A DNA stretch of 64,000 nucleotides from NCBI RefSeq assembly GCF_051401765.1, contig NC_135068.1, positions 2,108,001 to 2,172,000 of the forward strand, given 5' to 3'. Shown in pieces: positions 1-10,526 of this stretch. This stretch comes from Calliopsis andreniformis (lineage: Eukaryota; Arthropoda; Insecta; Hymenoptera; Andrenidae). The notes under the pieces are model-generated. The model did no database searches. It saw only the letters and a list, made by a program, of their open reading frames with translations, and was not told the DNA's origin. Each line of letters begins with the position of its first letter. Within the stretch, counting starts at the first letter, position 1. The translations under genes were made by a program, and so were the position numbers.

Positions 1-300
1 ATGGGTGTTGTCAGGCACAACACTGCTCCTAGAATTATAAGTTTCTATTAGTAAATTAATTATAGTCACGGAGTCGATCTTCATAGCGAATGTAAAAGTA
101 GAATTATAAATAATCAAAATAGTTTAAATACAGTAATCAAGAAGAACTAAAGGAAAAAGAAGAAATTACATCATCAGTATGCTATAAATGGGATGTACAA
201 AAATACGCAAAAAGAGAGAAATAAATATAAACATAATCAAATTTATGTACGATGGACAGAAGGATTACCACGTTTAATAGTCACGTCTTCGTGCCCTCAA

Positions 301-384
301 AGAAAGTCTTGCAGAAAGTCTTGCAGAAAGTCTTGCAGAAAGTCTTGCAGAAAGTCTTGCAGAAAGTCTTGTAGAAAGTCCTGA
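301..384 (+). repeat. 12-bp tandem repeat, seven units
   Basis: Seven consecutive 12-bp units (agaaagtcttgc, the last two degenerate). Because 12 is a multiple of 3 they give an open RKSC repeat in one frame (frame open 193-384). No other sign of a gene, so I treat it as a short minisatellite. Confidence 0.9.
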
Positions 385-1320
385 AGAAGGGTCCAAGAAG
401 TCCAACAAGGAAATGTGAAAAAGGAATTCATAGTGCATAGTTTTATACATCAAATACGTAGGAAGGGCGTAGTGAGTAATATGGGCCTTCCAGCTTCATA
501 AATGGGAAATAAACAAGCTAGCAAATAACATTGCCTTCTCAGAGATTTTTACAAACGTAAACGATATTAGGCCCAAAGAAATTTAGCCTTTGATTATGGT
601 CCAATTGCCCTCATACTTGTGTAGGCTTAAGGTCGTGAGCGAGTTACAGGTAACTGACGCTTTAAGCCTTCTATCCTTTTTATGGCAGTTACCTGGTCCA
701 AACCCCCGATTAGTTCAGCGGCGATAAAAATATGAACAATTCAAAAAATAATAGGAACTTTTCAAACTAACTAAGGAAAGCAGCAGTGCAAAAAAGTTTA
801 TAATTTTTGCTTCAGCTAACAGTTTTTCGCCGCGCTCGCGCTGATCATCATTAGCTGTGCATTTGTTTTTAACCTTTAAATGAACTATTTACAACATATA
901 TTACAGCATAATGGTAAAAACATCATATAAATATATAATTTTCCCGGAATAATTCGTTTCAGGGCTCGTGTCCACAGAAAACGCGGATAAACTGTGAATG
1001 TAATTATTTTATTTATAAGGCAAAAATTCAAAATTCCAAAATATCCGTATCTTGTATTTTGACATATAGTATCGACACATAAATTTATGAGAAAATCGAT
1101 TAACATTTTACCTGAAAAATTAACAAAAATATGACATTTTTCAATATATTGTTTAAACAAGTAGGTAATTTTAAAAACTATTTATGCAGATGGATTCGTT
1201 GCTAAAAAATACGTAATCGCCCAATTTACACTTCTTTTCTATACCTAATAGTTTTCGAGATAGGAGACCAAATATGTTTTTCACCCCGAACTTTGGGGCC
1301 GGGTTAAAAGATAGTTTCGA
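385..1320. other. Unassigned AT-rich DNA
   Basis: No coding signal or clear repeat boundary was seen. Short open frames here (for example 885-1160 minus) show no recognisable motif. Confidence 0.5.
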
Positions 1321-1938
1321 TCAATACATGTCTATTTTAGATTTTTTTATTTGAGACATTATAATGCATAACGCAAAATATGCTCTAACTTCATCATTTG
1401 TTAGTGGACACCACTCCTTCATTTTCGTTACCTCTACTATTTCCACTTGTGCTGCATATCTATTCGTTTTTTGAACTATTATTTCAAAAAAATCATCACA
1501 TAATACTTCTTTGAAAACACACAAATGTGTTGCATTTATACCCAATCTTCGTAGAACTAAACAATCGATACCGGAAGTTGTAGTAAATTGTTTTATATTG
1601 ACAATATTTTCTTCTTCCTTCCAGTTACATTCATCCTCTGTGTCTGAATCTTCACTGCTCGAAATAGGTCTTGCACGTTTACGCACATTTTGTTGAATAG
1701 AGCTAGCTTCACTTGAATTTGAAGCATCACTTGAATACTCAACAGCATAAACACTTTGATGACCATTTTCAATTTCATTATCACCACTAGAATAGCCTAA
1801 TAAACTTTCGTCGTCACTTACATATAATGCGTTCAACTCAGATATGTTGGGAGAACTATTTCTGATTTTTACAAAATTCAAATATATGCTATGGCATTCA
1901 GCGTGCGAGATCACTGTTATACTAACTACCGCTTCCAT
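1321..1938 (-). pseudogene. piggyBac-type transposase, N-terminal fragment
   Basis: A 205-residue frame with the layout of a piggyBac (DDE_Tnp_1_7) N-terminus: an acidic, serine-rich leader (about residues 35-115), then the conserved block with TTSGI, an FFEIIV-TNRYA stretch and a helical segment ending in IIMSQIKKSKIDMY. It breaks off before the catalytic aspartates, so no transposase activity is possible. The ATG lies about 190 bp inside a TTAA-bounded terminus at 2130-2133, the expected distance for a piggyBac 5' end. Family assignment is from motif recognition; the truncation is seen directly. Confidence 0.75.
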
Positions 1939-2084
1939 TACGCTTCTTTCTGTTTATCTGTTTGCCGATGCAATTTTGTTACCGAGATTATTGAGAGGCG
2001 GAAAGCATTTTTAACTGTCTAAAAAGCATTGATGCACGGCCGAAACAGATAATCCAATAATATTATACTGCCCGGTATTCGCCG

Positions 2085-2133
2085 AAGAGATTTCTTGACG
2101 TCTCAGAGACGTCATTGTACGTCAAGGGGTTAA
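2085..2133 (-). mobile_element. piggyBac-type 5' terminus with TTAA
   Basis: Read on the minus strand the segment starts TTAACCCCTTGACGT and contains the perfect palindrome gacgtctcagagacgtc (2097-2113). TTAA followed by CCC is the hallmark of piggyBac ends. It points into the transposase fragment at 1321-1938. The other terminus was not found. Confidence 0.7.
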
Positions 2134-2620
2134 CATCGAATATAGCCGATATAAAAAAATACGTGTCGAATATTTTTGGCTTCTTTACCAACCTACAAAG
2201 TTGCATCAAAATCGGAGATTATCACTTCTCTTGTGAGTCTATGTAGAGTACAGGAAAACATATGAAGATCTGTGGTGACGTATTCATAGTGTTTGGAAGA
2301 AAAACTTTCGGGCGAGTTGGCAACGCCGAGGAACTTGCGGGCCCTCGAGCAGGCCATATCGTAAACGCGTAGGGCCATCTGTTTTTCCTCCAACACCGGT
2401 CACACTCCTCTACGGGAAAACCCGAGGTCCCGATTTTTGGGGACTGTGAGCGTAAAGAGAGAACGCTACGAAGTGTCCTGGTGAGCAGACGTAGATCGTC
2501 CTACGTCCTTACAGCATTGCATGAAATAAAGTTAGTTCGTGCCTTAATATGAGTTCATTATTTCCACGTATATCACCTCAGATCGGAATTGGGTAGATCC
2601 ATTGTTTTTCGTAGAATACA
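2134..2620. other. Unassigned; one unrecognised 67-aa minus frame
   Basis: Holds a minus-strand open frame at 2193-2396 with no motif I recognise. Otherwise nothing supported. Confidence 0.4.
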
Positions 2621-2626
2621 TTAAAT

Positions 2627-2766
2627 GTGCCATTAATTTTTTGACCTAATATACAGCAAGAAATTGTTACACTTCATTTTTTCAATGAAAACTCTTTAAT
2701 TATCTCTTTATTTTTCATATTTCTGTTAACTCTCTGCGTGTGCCAATAATTTTTTGACTCACTGTA
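2627..2766 (-). mobile_element. Tc1/mariner-like terminus with IR/DR layout
   Basis: Minus strand reads cagtgagtcaaaaaattat followed by tggcacacg at the outer end (about 2740-2766), and a second copy, ggtcaaaaaattaatggcac, about 110 bp inside (about 2627-2648). A terminal CAGTG start and repeated internal direct repeats are the IR/DR arrangement of many Tc1-like elements. No transposase remains next to it. Confidence 0.55.
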
Positions 2767-3453
2767 AGTATTGGTTCTGAAAAATTAGTTGAAGTGCTAA
2801 TCTTCGAAACGCAAGGAGGTTAAAGAAAATAGCTGCTGCTCTGAAAATGTTTCGAATTCATATGATTTTTTTTTCCGGTTAAGAACTAAGAACCTAAGAT
2901 CAAATTTGTCAGAGCGGCGACATTACCGACAAAATTGGACAAACACAGAGGTTTACGCCATTGTACTTTTCGTTCTTATATTAGAAGATTTTGTGCTGAA
3001 AAGAGCTCATTCCATAGAGGAAGACTCAATCGAGTGCGCGCGCTCTGGTCATGATTTAGTCAGATTTCGTTGAAGTTCAGTAATCAGGAGTCCCGGTAGA
3101 GTCACGCCAAGTACATTCGCACAACGACTGGTCTCGCCGAAATAATCTATACACAGTGAACAAAAAGATGTTGAAGTTTTCAGCCCTTTTAAAAGTATCT
3201 TAGAAGACATTTTTTTATGGAAATTGATTAATTATAACTCTATGAATCTACATCTACGTATTGACGCAAATATTAGTGAAATTAGTGTATGCATTATCGA
3301 AAAAGTAGTATATTAAGTGGCTCGAGTGCCGGCAGATGTTTTTAGTAAATTCTAATAAAATGTCGGTGATTTTACTAGCTGTATTAGAGGGAGAAAGATA
3401 CATTTATGTAAATTTGCGCGAATGAGAAAGATGACAAATGCAATTTTTATAGT
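2767..3453. other. Unassigned intergenic-like DNA
   Basis: No gene, repeat or terminus recognised. Confidence 0.4.
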
Positions 3454-3711
3454 TGTTGGTATCGCTTATAGTGAGGGATCTAACGAGGTTCCGGAAAAGG
3501 TGTGAGAGAGAAAGTTTGTAAACAAACGATATAATTTGTCAAATTTAAGTCGGCCCTGAAAAGGGTTTAATGTACGATGTTTATTTTGACTTGTTAAAAG
3601 TGGACGGGACCTCCAGGTCCTCCGCGGGCGATCGGTCCTTCCGGGGGAGTGTGTGACCCTCGCTTTCTCGATGCCAATCAGCGACGCTGGCGTCCGAAAA
3701 AAGGAAAATAG
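3454..3711 (-). mobile_element. BEL/Pao LTR fragment (3' part)
   Basis: Starts TGTTGGTATCGC and continues with the same U5/R blocks (gatctaacg, tcggccct-aaaaggg, agcgacgctggcgtc) as the complete BEL LTRs at 17676-19049 and 56106-57526. It is cut at 3711, where a Gypsy LTR begins. Much more diverged than the other copies, so an older insertion. Confidence 0.7.
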
Positions 3712-3890
3712 TGTTATGTCCTAGAGCGTACAGGACGCTTGCGGCGCTACTTTCCTTGATTATTGGCTGCTGTTATCAGTGCACGTGGTTCGGGAGCCTG
3801 CACTCTCCAGAAACGGACGAGAATATGAATAGTAACGCTGCTTTGAGCAAGTCTATGTGACTTATGGCTCGGGATAGTCGAACGATCAGT
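3712..3890 (-). mobile_element. Gypsy-family LTR fragment
   Basis: Begins TGTTAT and matches, with substitutions, the LTR at 62882-63099 and the segment near 40370-40500: shared blocks include ggagcctgcactctccag, gagcaagtctatg and acttatggctcgggata. Its far end is not defined. Confidence 0.7.
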
Positions 3891-4117
3891 AACAAATCTC
3901 ACTCAATCAATAATAATGATCTTAATTTATTGCTGAATCAAATTTAAAATACAAAATGGGATATATGTCTTTCGACGGAGATTCTGGACGGGTGTTTTCC
4001 TGTGTCATTTCTTTCATCAGGCTTTCAAACAACTATTCTTCTAGATACGTTTCTGTAGGGGCAGGGGGTGCCGTTGGTGGGAATAACTGATTTTGCGTGG
4101 GAAAGCTCAGCTCACAT

Positions 4118-4630
4118 TCAGCAAACAGCCTTATAGGCTGTTTTTCTTCGGCCAACGTAGTCGCGGACATAGTAGGGTCCCGCGTAGTCCATTCCACAAT
4201 TATCAAAAGCTTTCGATGGCCGGCAACATTCCGGGGTCAGATGCTGCATTATTTGCGTGGCCGTGTTGCTTCGCCACCTTACGCATCGCATGCACTTATT
4301 GACCACGGTTTTCGCTGCATTTCGGAACCCGAGGATCCAGTAATTTTGCCTTACAGTATGCAAGGTCAACTGTAAGTTTCCATGCAACGTATCTACGTGG
4401 CACTGCCTAATTATTAATGCAGAAACATAATGCTTAGGCAGTATTATTGGGTGTTCGGTTTCCCATGCAAGCGTCATATTCGTCAGTCATCCATTGACTC
4501 TCAAGACGTTGTTATCGTCGAGGAACGGGTTTAGACTTTTTAATGGAGATTTTACGGGAATATTGCAATGATTTTTTAAACATCGATATTCTTCTGCAAA
4601 ATGCGAGCCCTGTATGTGGCGTATGAAGCG
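4118..4630 (-). pseudogene. BEL/Pao integrase fragment
   Basis: A 119-residue frame (4118-4477) plus the preceding codons to about 4630. It has the H2C2 zinc-binding region (CHVDTLH...NKCMRC) and the first catalytic Asp region (GMDYAGPY), closely matching the intact integrases at 20121-21599 and 53500-54989. It is broken on both sides. An isolated remnant of the same family as the two long BEL elements in this window. Confidence 0.85.
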
Positions 4631-4750
4631 TTAGTAGTATATATATGGGGGTTCTGAACAGGCTGTCGAGGGGGGCTGACGTCTCAGGGGGGGACAGACG
4701 GGGGTGACGTCACACCTGATGACGTCACGCATTCATATAGGTTGAAACCA

Positions 4751-4915
4751 ATGCAAAACTGTTTTACCGACGGAAAATTGATCGATAAAAATGTAAAACT
4801 GTTTTACCAACGGAAAATCGATCGATAAACATGTGAAGCTGTTTTATCGACGGAAAATTGATCGATAAACATGCGAATCTGTTTTATCAACGAAAAGAAT
4901 TAGTTGATAAAATGC
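4751..4915 (+). repeat. 40-bp tandem repeat, four units
   Basis: Four degenerate units of about 40 bp, each containing ctgttttaycgacggaaaat and ending gatcgataaa. The ATCGAT cores sit at regular spacing. Confidence 0.85.
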
Positions 4916-4965
4916 AAATGGTTGTTGGGCAAGAACATCGCTGTCATTTGATTTGAAGCTGTAGA

Positions 4966-5093
4966 CATTTTTTATGTTGTAAGATCTGGTCTAGGTCTGG
5001 GTTAAGTCTGTGTTGTGCTTCAATTATGAAGCATCAATTATGCAGCACAAGACTTAACCCAGACCTAGACCAGATCTTACAACATAAAAATGA
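4966..5093. repeat. Long palindrome with telomere-like motif
   Basis: Two arms of about 40 bp (roughly 4966-5009 and 5050-5093), nearly perfect reverse complements, around a 40-bp spacer. Each arm carries TAGGTCTGGGTTAAGTCTG or its complement, a variant of the TTAGGTCTGGG unit seen at 17558-17593 and 41721-41753. A third degenerate copy of the arm follows at 5094-5138. Confidence 0.85.
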
Positions 5094-5278
5094 TGAAGCA
5101 CAACACAGACTTATCCCAGTTCTAAACAAGGTCTTAGATTAATAGGCAATTAAAAATATGAAAGTAAAATTTAAAAAAACAGTTTTTATTTTTAATTGCC
5201 TATCACTTTATTAGGAAGGGGACGTGTTATAAGGTGATTAACATACAATCACGTGTATATAAGTAATGAGCTTTTTAT

Positions 5279-5372
5279 TATAAAAAATATAAAAAATATA
5301 AAAAATATAAAAAAAATATAAATAAAAAATAAAAAATAGAAATTAAAAAATAAAAATAGAAATACAAAATAG
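5279..5372 (+). repeat. A-rich low-complexity tract
   Basis: Repeated taaaaaata/aaaatag units with almost no G or C. Confidence 0.8.
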
Positions 5373-5467
5373 TTTCTTCTTAGTTATCTGAAACATGAAA
5401 AATACTATATAAATTTTTTAATTTATTAATATATTTAATAATTAAAAATCATACTATAATATTCATA

Positions 5468-5996
5468 CTAACCAAATAAATAATCCAGCGATATATCATT
5501 CCACTCCCATATGGGAATTTCTTCGTTCCATAGTCGGCGGCGGCGGTGCTCGTCACGGCGCCTTATAAACATTAAGTTTATAAGCTGTAAGCGAAAAAAT
5601 ACAGAAAATTAATAAAAAATTGAATGAAATAAGTATTTAATTAAATTCAAAATGATACTTACGGTGTGATAAGACGCCGCCTCTTCACTATCGCGGGCAT
5701 GATTTTGCCGCCGACGTTGGTTTAAATGATGTTGTATAAACCAATGGTTTATAAGCTGAAAAATACAGAAAAATTATTTATAAAACTTTAGCGTGTGTGG
5801 ACACTTAAGAAAGTAAAAACTATCGCGAGCTACTCTTGGGAATACTCTCAAACAGTATCTTTTCAATTACACTATCTGAAAGTGCTCCCGAGAGTAGCTC
5901 GTTACAGCTTAATTAAAGTATAATTAAAATGAAAATGAAAATAGTACTTACGACATCTAACGCCGCAGACTCCAATTTTTTCGGATGTTTCACCAT
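5468..5996 (-). CDS. Small three-exon gene, 84 aa, function unknown
   Basis: Found by reading splice sites on the minus strand. Exon 1 is 5952-5996 (ATG, 15 codons), exon 2 is 5663-5755 (31 codons), exon 3 is 5468-5584 (38 codons plus TAG). Both donors are GTAAGT, the acceptors are TTTTTCAG and CGCTTACAG, and both introns (196 and 78 bp) are phase 0. Exons 2 and 3 begin almost alike (LIN-x-x-FI) and both are arginine-rich, suggesting an internal duplication. The C-terminus reads RRRRLWNEEIPIWEWND then LDYLFG. An AATAAA lies about 45 bp past the stop. A diverged, donor-mutated copy of exon 1 and its flanks lies at 63716-63990. The RRRRLW stretch faintly recalls PIF/Harbinger N-termini, but that is weak. 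It could be a transposon-borne small gene. Confidence 0.6.
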
Positions 5997-6438
5997 TTTT
6001 TTAACTTATATAGTTCAGCAAACACACTCACACAATACGAATTGCTTTTTTTTATTCTGAACTGTGACAACGTTTCAGCAGATCACACGTTATATGTAGC
6101 TACCTCCACTAGCTTTACCTCCCCATTAGATCATCATTCTTATCATTCACCTACGTGACAAGATTCTGCAGTTTCAACGTTAGCTACAGAGACAATGTAG
6201 TGATGTGTTATATGTATATTCAGGAGCTAAGATCATGTTCCTAATCATAACAGCATCTTATTAATACTATATTAAGTAATTGTATCATTATTGGTTTACA
6301 AACCAATCATCAGTCGAATCATGTTGAACAATAATCAATTTATATCGACCTATGATTGAAGCGTAACGAACAACAATTGAGCCACATTGAACCATAATCA
6401 ATTTATATCAAACCATCATTGCATCACATCGAACCACA

Positions 6439-6730
6439 ATTGAACCATGATTGTACCACATGGAACCTTAATTGAACCATGATTGTACCACATTGAACCT
6501 CAACTGAACCATGATTGTACCACATGGAACCTTAATTGAACCATGATTGTACCACATCGAACCTCAACTGAACCATGATTGTACTACATCGAACCTCAAC
6601 TGAACCATGATTATACCACATCGAACCTCAACTGAACCATGATTGTACCACATCGAACCTCAACTGAACCATGATTGTACTACATCGAACCTCAACTGAA
6701 CTATGATTGTACCACATCGAACTACATCGA
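6439..6730 (+). repeat. 32-bp minisatellite, about nine units
   Basis: About nine 32-bp units, each containing gaaccatgattgtaccacat followed by a gaacct segment, with scattered substitutions. Less regular related sequence extends on both sides (about 6310-6770). Confidence 0.9.
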
Positions 6731-7026
6731 ACCATGATTGAACTACATATCAAATAGCAATTAAACCATATCATACAATGATTTATTATGATTAATGTTA
6801 TACTTCAAATTGTTATTAAATAACAATCGAATTCTATTGAACAACAATTAAATTATTACATTAAAGTAATTAAATCATTATTACTATTACCTTGAAGGAA
6901 ATGTGGGAGGGAAAGCAAAACAAACATATGCGTTGATAAAATGAATACATATATTATGCAATTTCTCTTAAACATTTAAAGTTAATAATTGAATAGTTAA
7001 AAATACATGTTTTTGCGGTTATTTTA

Positions 7027-8265
7027 TTAGTTCATTTTGCGTACAATATTTGTTAATGGATTGTACTCGATTACACGATCATGTAGAATAAGACAATAAG
7101 CTGTAGTATTTGCGGGAATATTTTCACCACAATCAAATTCTATACGCACATCTACAGTACTGTTCTTGATTGAATCATTTTGGTGTGAACAATCAATCAC
7201 CACGAGAGGACCATGTTGTAGAAACTCATCAATCGTTAGAAACGCTTGTCTATTGCTACATCCGTAATATGTCTTAGAAAAATGTATGTACATGTTATAC
7301 AAAAGAGCATATTTATTTCTGTTGAAGTCAGTGTTTAGATCGTCATATGGATAAAATTCTGAATTGAGATAAATTTTCACGTTGGATAGCTTACAGTTAT
7401 CAAACTCTGTAGCAGTTTCACTCATTATATTTTTTTTACCAGTTTGCAAAGCAAAAATTACATATCGCGGCTTTTCGAATTGTGTAGCCGTTTTAACAGA
7501 CCAAGAATGCTTAGTCGTGTTTTGTAACAGAAGATACTCATACAGATCCCACGAACGAAAACACATGCTCAGATTTCGTCCACTTTCTAAAGCACGTAGT
7601 AATGATAGTTTAGTAATATCATTCAATATCACATGTGGTATGCGCTATTGTACTTTAAATAATTCGATTTCAGGTTCTAGCATTGAAGATCCTACAAGAC
7701 AATTGTTATCATTGCGTGATCGTATTAAAATTAACTCGTGACGAGCATTAATTACTATGTGTTTATAATCTTCACAAAATCCCAATAAAATTTTTAGTGG
7801 TACGCAAAAATTGAAATGGTATTTTACATTCTTCTCATCGCTCCATCTAATGTTCCATCCAGCATTCTTCATAATTTTATCTTCATCGCATGTAAATGAT
7901 ATGTAGTTCTTAAGTGTGCTAGTTATTCCAACGTTTCTATTGCGATCAATTTCCACACCATTCAGTTCGTATCGAATTTCATCAAACATGAATGCTATGC
8001 AATTATTTCCCAACTTTATAATTGATTCATCATTTGGATGTTTTATCACTACCTTGCCTTCCACATATGGAAAACTCTCGCATGGTAATGTGTATAGATC
8101 TTGTTGTTGTATAGGTATTCTTATCTCATCGTTATGTCCAAACATCGAGTTAGCATACGGATTGTATTTATGAGTTTCAAGCTTGACGATACGATCGACG
8201 AACATGGGTTGTTCAGCAATATTTAAAATATCCATTTTTTTTTTCTTTTTAGTAATTATGTACAA
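7027..8265 (-). pseudogene. Polinton/Maverick capsid-like protein, frameshifted
   Basis: Two consecutive minus frames, 7645-8265 (N-terminal half; the likely ATG is the one just after the lysine run) and 7027-7632 (C-terminal half), meet around 7632-7645 and together make one protein of roughly 400 residues broken by a frameshift. The N-half opens with a MDILN stretch and IRIPIQQQDLYTLP; the C-half has FYPYDDLNTDF and VVIDCSHQNDSIKN. I recognise this as a protein widespread in insect Polinton-like elements; a capsid (jelly-roll) role is inferred from its gene neighbours. It is followed downstream only by AT-rich DNA, and no terminal inverted repeat is visible. Confidence 0.6.
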
Positions 8266-8434
8266 TGAATCCTAATGATTTTAAAAATGCGATATTCACT
8301 GCACTTAGCTTCTCTCTTTTTTTCTTTTCAATGTATTTAGGGGAGACCTTAATCTTGTATGCAGTTTTATTTATAAGGGAAAACGTTTTTTGATGCTGTG
8401 TTTCGTTGAATACAAGCATCTCATCTACATGCAA
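8249..8434 (-). CDS. Small Polinton-associated ORF, 61 aa
   Basis: Short lysine-rich frame (MHVDEMLVFNETQHQ to FIVHNY) between the two structural genes, overlapping the capsid-like gene by about 17 bp. Function unknown; reported because it is intact and sits in a compact gene block on the same strand. Confidence 0.45.
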   Translation of the reverse strand: MHVDEMLVFNETQHQKTFSLINKTAYKIKVSPKYIEKKKREKLSAVNIAFLKSLGFIVHNY

Positions 8435-8740
8435 TACATGTATTATCGACGTCGCCGTACGTGTATCCTTACAGTAATTTCTTCTCCACGAAAATCAATT
8501 AATCGTCCAGTGTGATCTATGATGCGTATTGTTAGGTCCGTAATGTTCTGTGCAATGACTGGAAGGTAAATGACTTGAGCAGGTGTTTCAGGTATTTTAT
8601 ATCCTGGTGGTACGTTGGGGGAAAATTCATGTATCGTATGTGCGCACTTATCATTGTTGTATGCGCCAGTAGTTATATTGCATTCTACTCGAATAATGTT
8701 TACATCCATGATATTAATTGGGCTATCCGATTCATGCCAC

Positions 8741-9972
8741 TGTTACGTACGGAGAATATTTTCCGTCTACTCTCCCAAATATTCAAGTCTCTGCCTGTTA
8801 AGAGAAAACGCCCTAGCACTCTCGTTTTTTTTCGTTATCTTAATGTAAGCGCGACTCCGAGCAGCTGGGTAGCAACCACGACGTTGTACCAACCGTGAGA
8901 AATTTCCTTATATGGAAATTTCTAACGAACCCCCACTCATTTTTCGGCCTATATAAACTCAGAGATTTTAGCCCTAACGGGTTCAGAACAGTACCGTCAC
9001 GTTGATAGTCAAGTTCGTCAGAGTTGGTTGCTATCCAGTTAGATCGGGCTAAGGTTCCCTTTCGAGTCCACAGTTAACCTCATAGAATCCGCGAGTCGGC
9101 ATAAATTCTATCTGGCAATTCCTACGACCACTTTGTAAGTCCCCGCATCGCCAGTGCGTTAACACCGTGCATTAATATCATACACTTTACGCGACAACAC
9201 TACACTGTACACTTGTACGTAAAGACTAATTTAGAATATATTTAAGTGTTCATTGTAATTTTGCGTAGATTGCTTACAAACCTATAACTACCTTAAGCGA
9301 TCCCATTCGAAGTTGACAGATCCACCACGATACAGCTTAACCGCTCAAGTTGTATCAATTAATAATTTAAAAAGTTACGAGGCTCATTAACATCTCCTGC
9401 GGCTCTCTGATCTTACATCAGTTTCGTCCGCTTACCCTTACTTCCAAAGAAACTGCATTCAACCTAGTGGCTCCTCGATTTATTCGAGTTCGTCCACGAA
9501 AGCTAACCTATCCTGTAGCTAACTGATTTTTACATCAGTTTCGTCTACTTCCTACAGCTACCCGATACCAGGTTCGTCTGTACATTATCCAACTTCCTTA
9601 CAGCACCCTCATCATGATTTCGCATCAGGCTCGTCTATTCGAATTCGCCAACCTCCTTAACAGCACCTCAATTTAATTTGAGTTCGTCTGTAAAACTGAT
9701 CCTAGTGACTCCCTGATTTCGCATCAGGTACGTTCACAAACTCACTCTCCTGCGGCTCACTGATCACCGATCAGTTTCGTCCGCAAGCACACCTATCCTC
9801 AGAGGCTACCTGATTTTACATCAGGTCCGCCCTCGTCTACAATAATCCTAACGGCTCACTGATCTCGCATCAGTTGCGTCCGTGTACCAACCAACACATC
9901 AACCACTATATTCTTTGAAATTATACCTATCCTCGACGGTCTCTCGCGCTGCTCGCCTCCCGTCTCGTAACA
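8741..9972 (+). mobile_element. Solo LTR, 1,232 bp, 4-bp target duplication
   Basis: Begins TGTTACGTACGG and ends TCTCGTAACA, flanked on both sides by CCAC (8737-8740 and 9973-9976). A TATATAA lies at 8950-8956 on the plus strand, giving the likely transcription direction. No internal coding region, so it is the product of LTR-LTR recombination. It lies inside the structural gene at 8443-10461. The family is not identified; a 4-bp duplication is typical of Gypsy-type integrases. Confidence 0.85.
9398..9886 (+). repeat. Array of degenerate hairpin units within the solo LTR
   Basis: About nine units spaced 45-65 bp, each with a short stem (ctgat...atcag, or variants such as ctcgat...attcgag) followed by ttcgtc/gtccg. 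Both arms of the stems change while pairing is largely kept (for example CTGAT/ATCAG against CTCGAT/ATTCGAG). Confidence 0.7.
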
Positions 9973-10526
9973 CCACTGATGCGGTTTCAAAACGCGAGTG
10001 GATGAGAATCCTAACAATGAACCAATGTTGTTAGGTTTGGTAAAATTTATTCGATAAGCACACTTTATTTCACTCTTCATGGTATAGTTATTAGCCCGAA
10101 TTAATAAATTATCATAGACATTGTTATCATCATCATCATCATCATTAATGTCAAAGTTGATATTCATTTTAGATACATCTGTTTTTACATAATTATTAGA
10201 ATGAGGAGTAGTCTGCATAATTGCGCGATTTAGATACTTTCTTATTGCATATAACTCATATGATCCATCGGGAATCACTATTGCCTTGTCAACCTCATCA
10301 AAGTAAAATGTGTTATTCAATGAATTCACATTTGGTATCGTATTATATGCTTCAAAAGCTGTTAGACCAAGCTCCTAAGTATCATCACTCAAATCTATAG
10401 GCGGAAAATAGCTTACCGCCAGAATGCTACTCTTACCACTTAATGTAAATGTTATCGACATGTTTCAAGAAACAGGCCAATTCATACTGAATTACGATTG
10501 TAAAGATTCAACATCTAAGTTTGCTA

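Larger units (their letters stand above)
8443..10461 (-). pseudogene. Polinton second structural protein, LTR-interrupted
   Basis: The gene starts at the ATG at 10459-10461 (MSITFTLSGK), meets an in-frame TAG at 10375-10377, continues as the frame 9973-10329 (motifs IVIPDGSYEL and KCAYRINFTKPNN), and is then split by a 1,232-bp solo LTR (8741-9972). The frame resumes without shift on the far side and runs to 8443, ending in a basic tail (VRIHVRRRR). One target-duplication copy accounts for the extra bases. Gene context suggests a minor capsid or penton-like role, which I infer rather than see. An acidic Asp run (about 10125-10145) lies in the middle. Confidence 0.7.

Noticed and set aside
301..384. 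CRISPR array at short direct repeats
   Set aside because: 12-bp contiguous units without spacers in a eukaryotic window.
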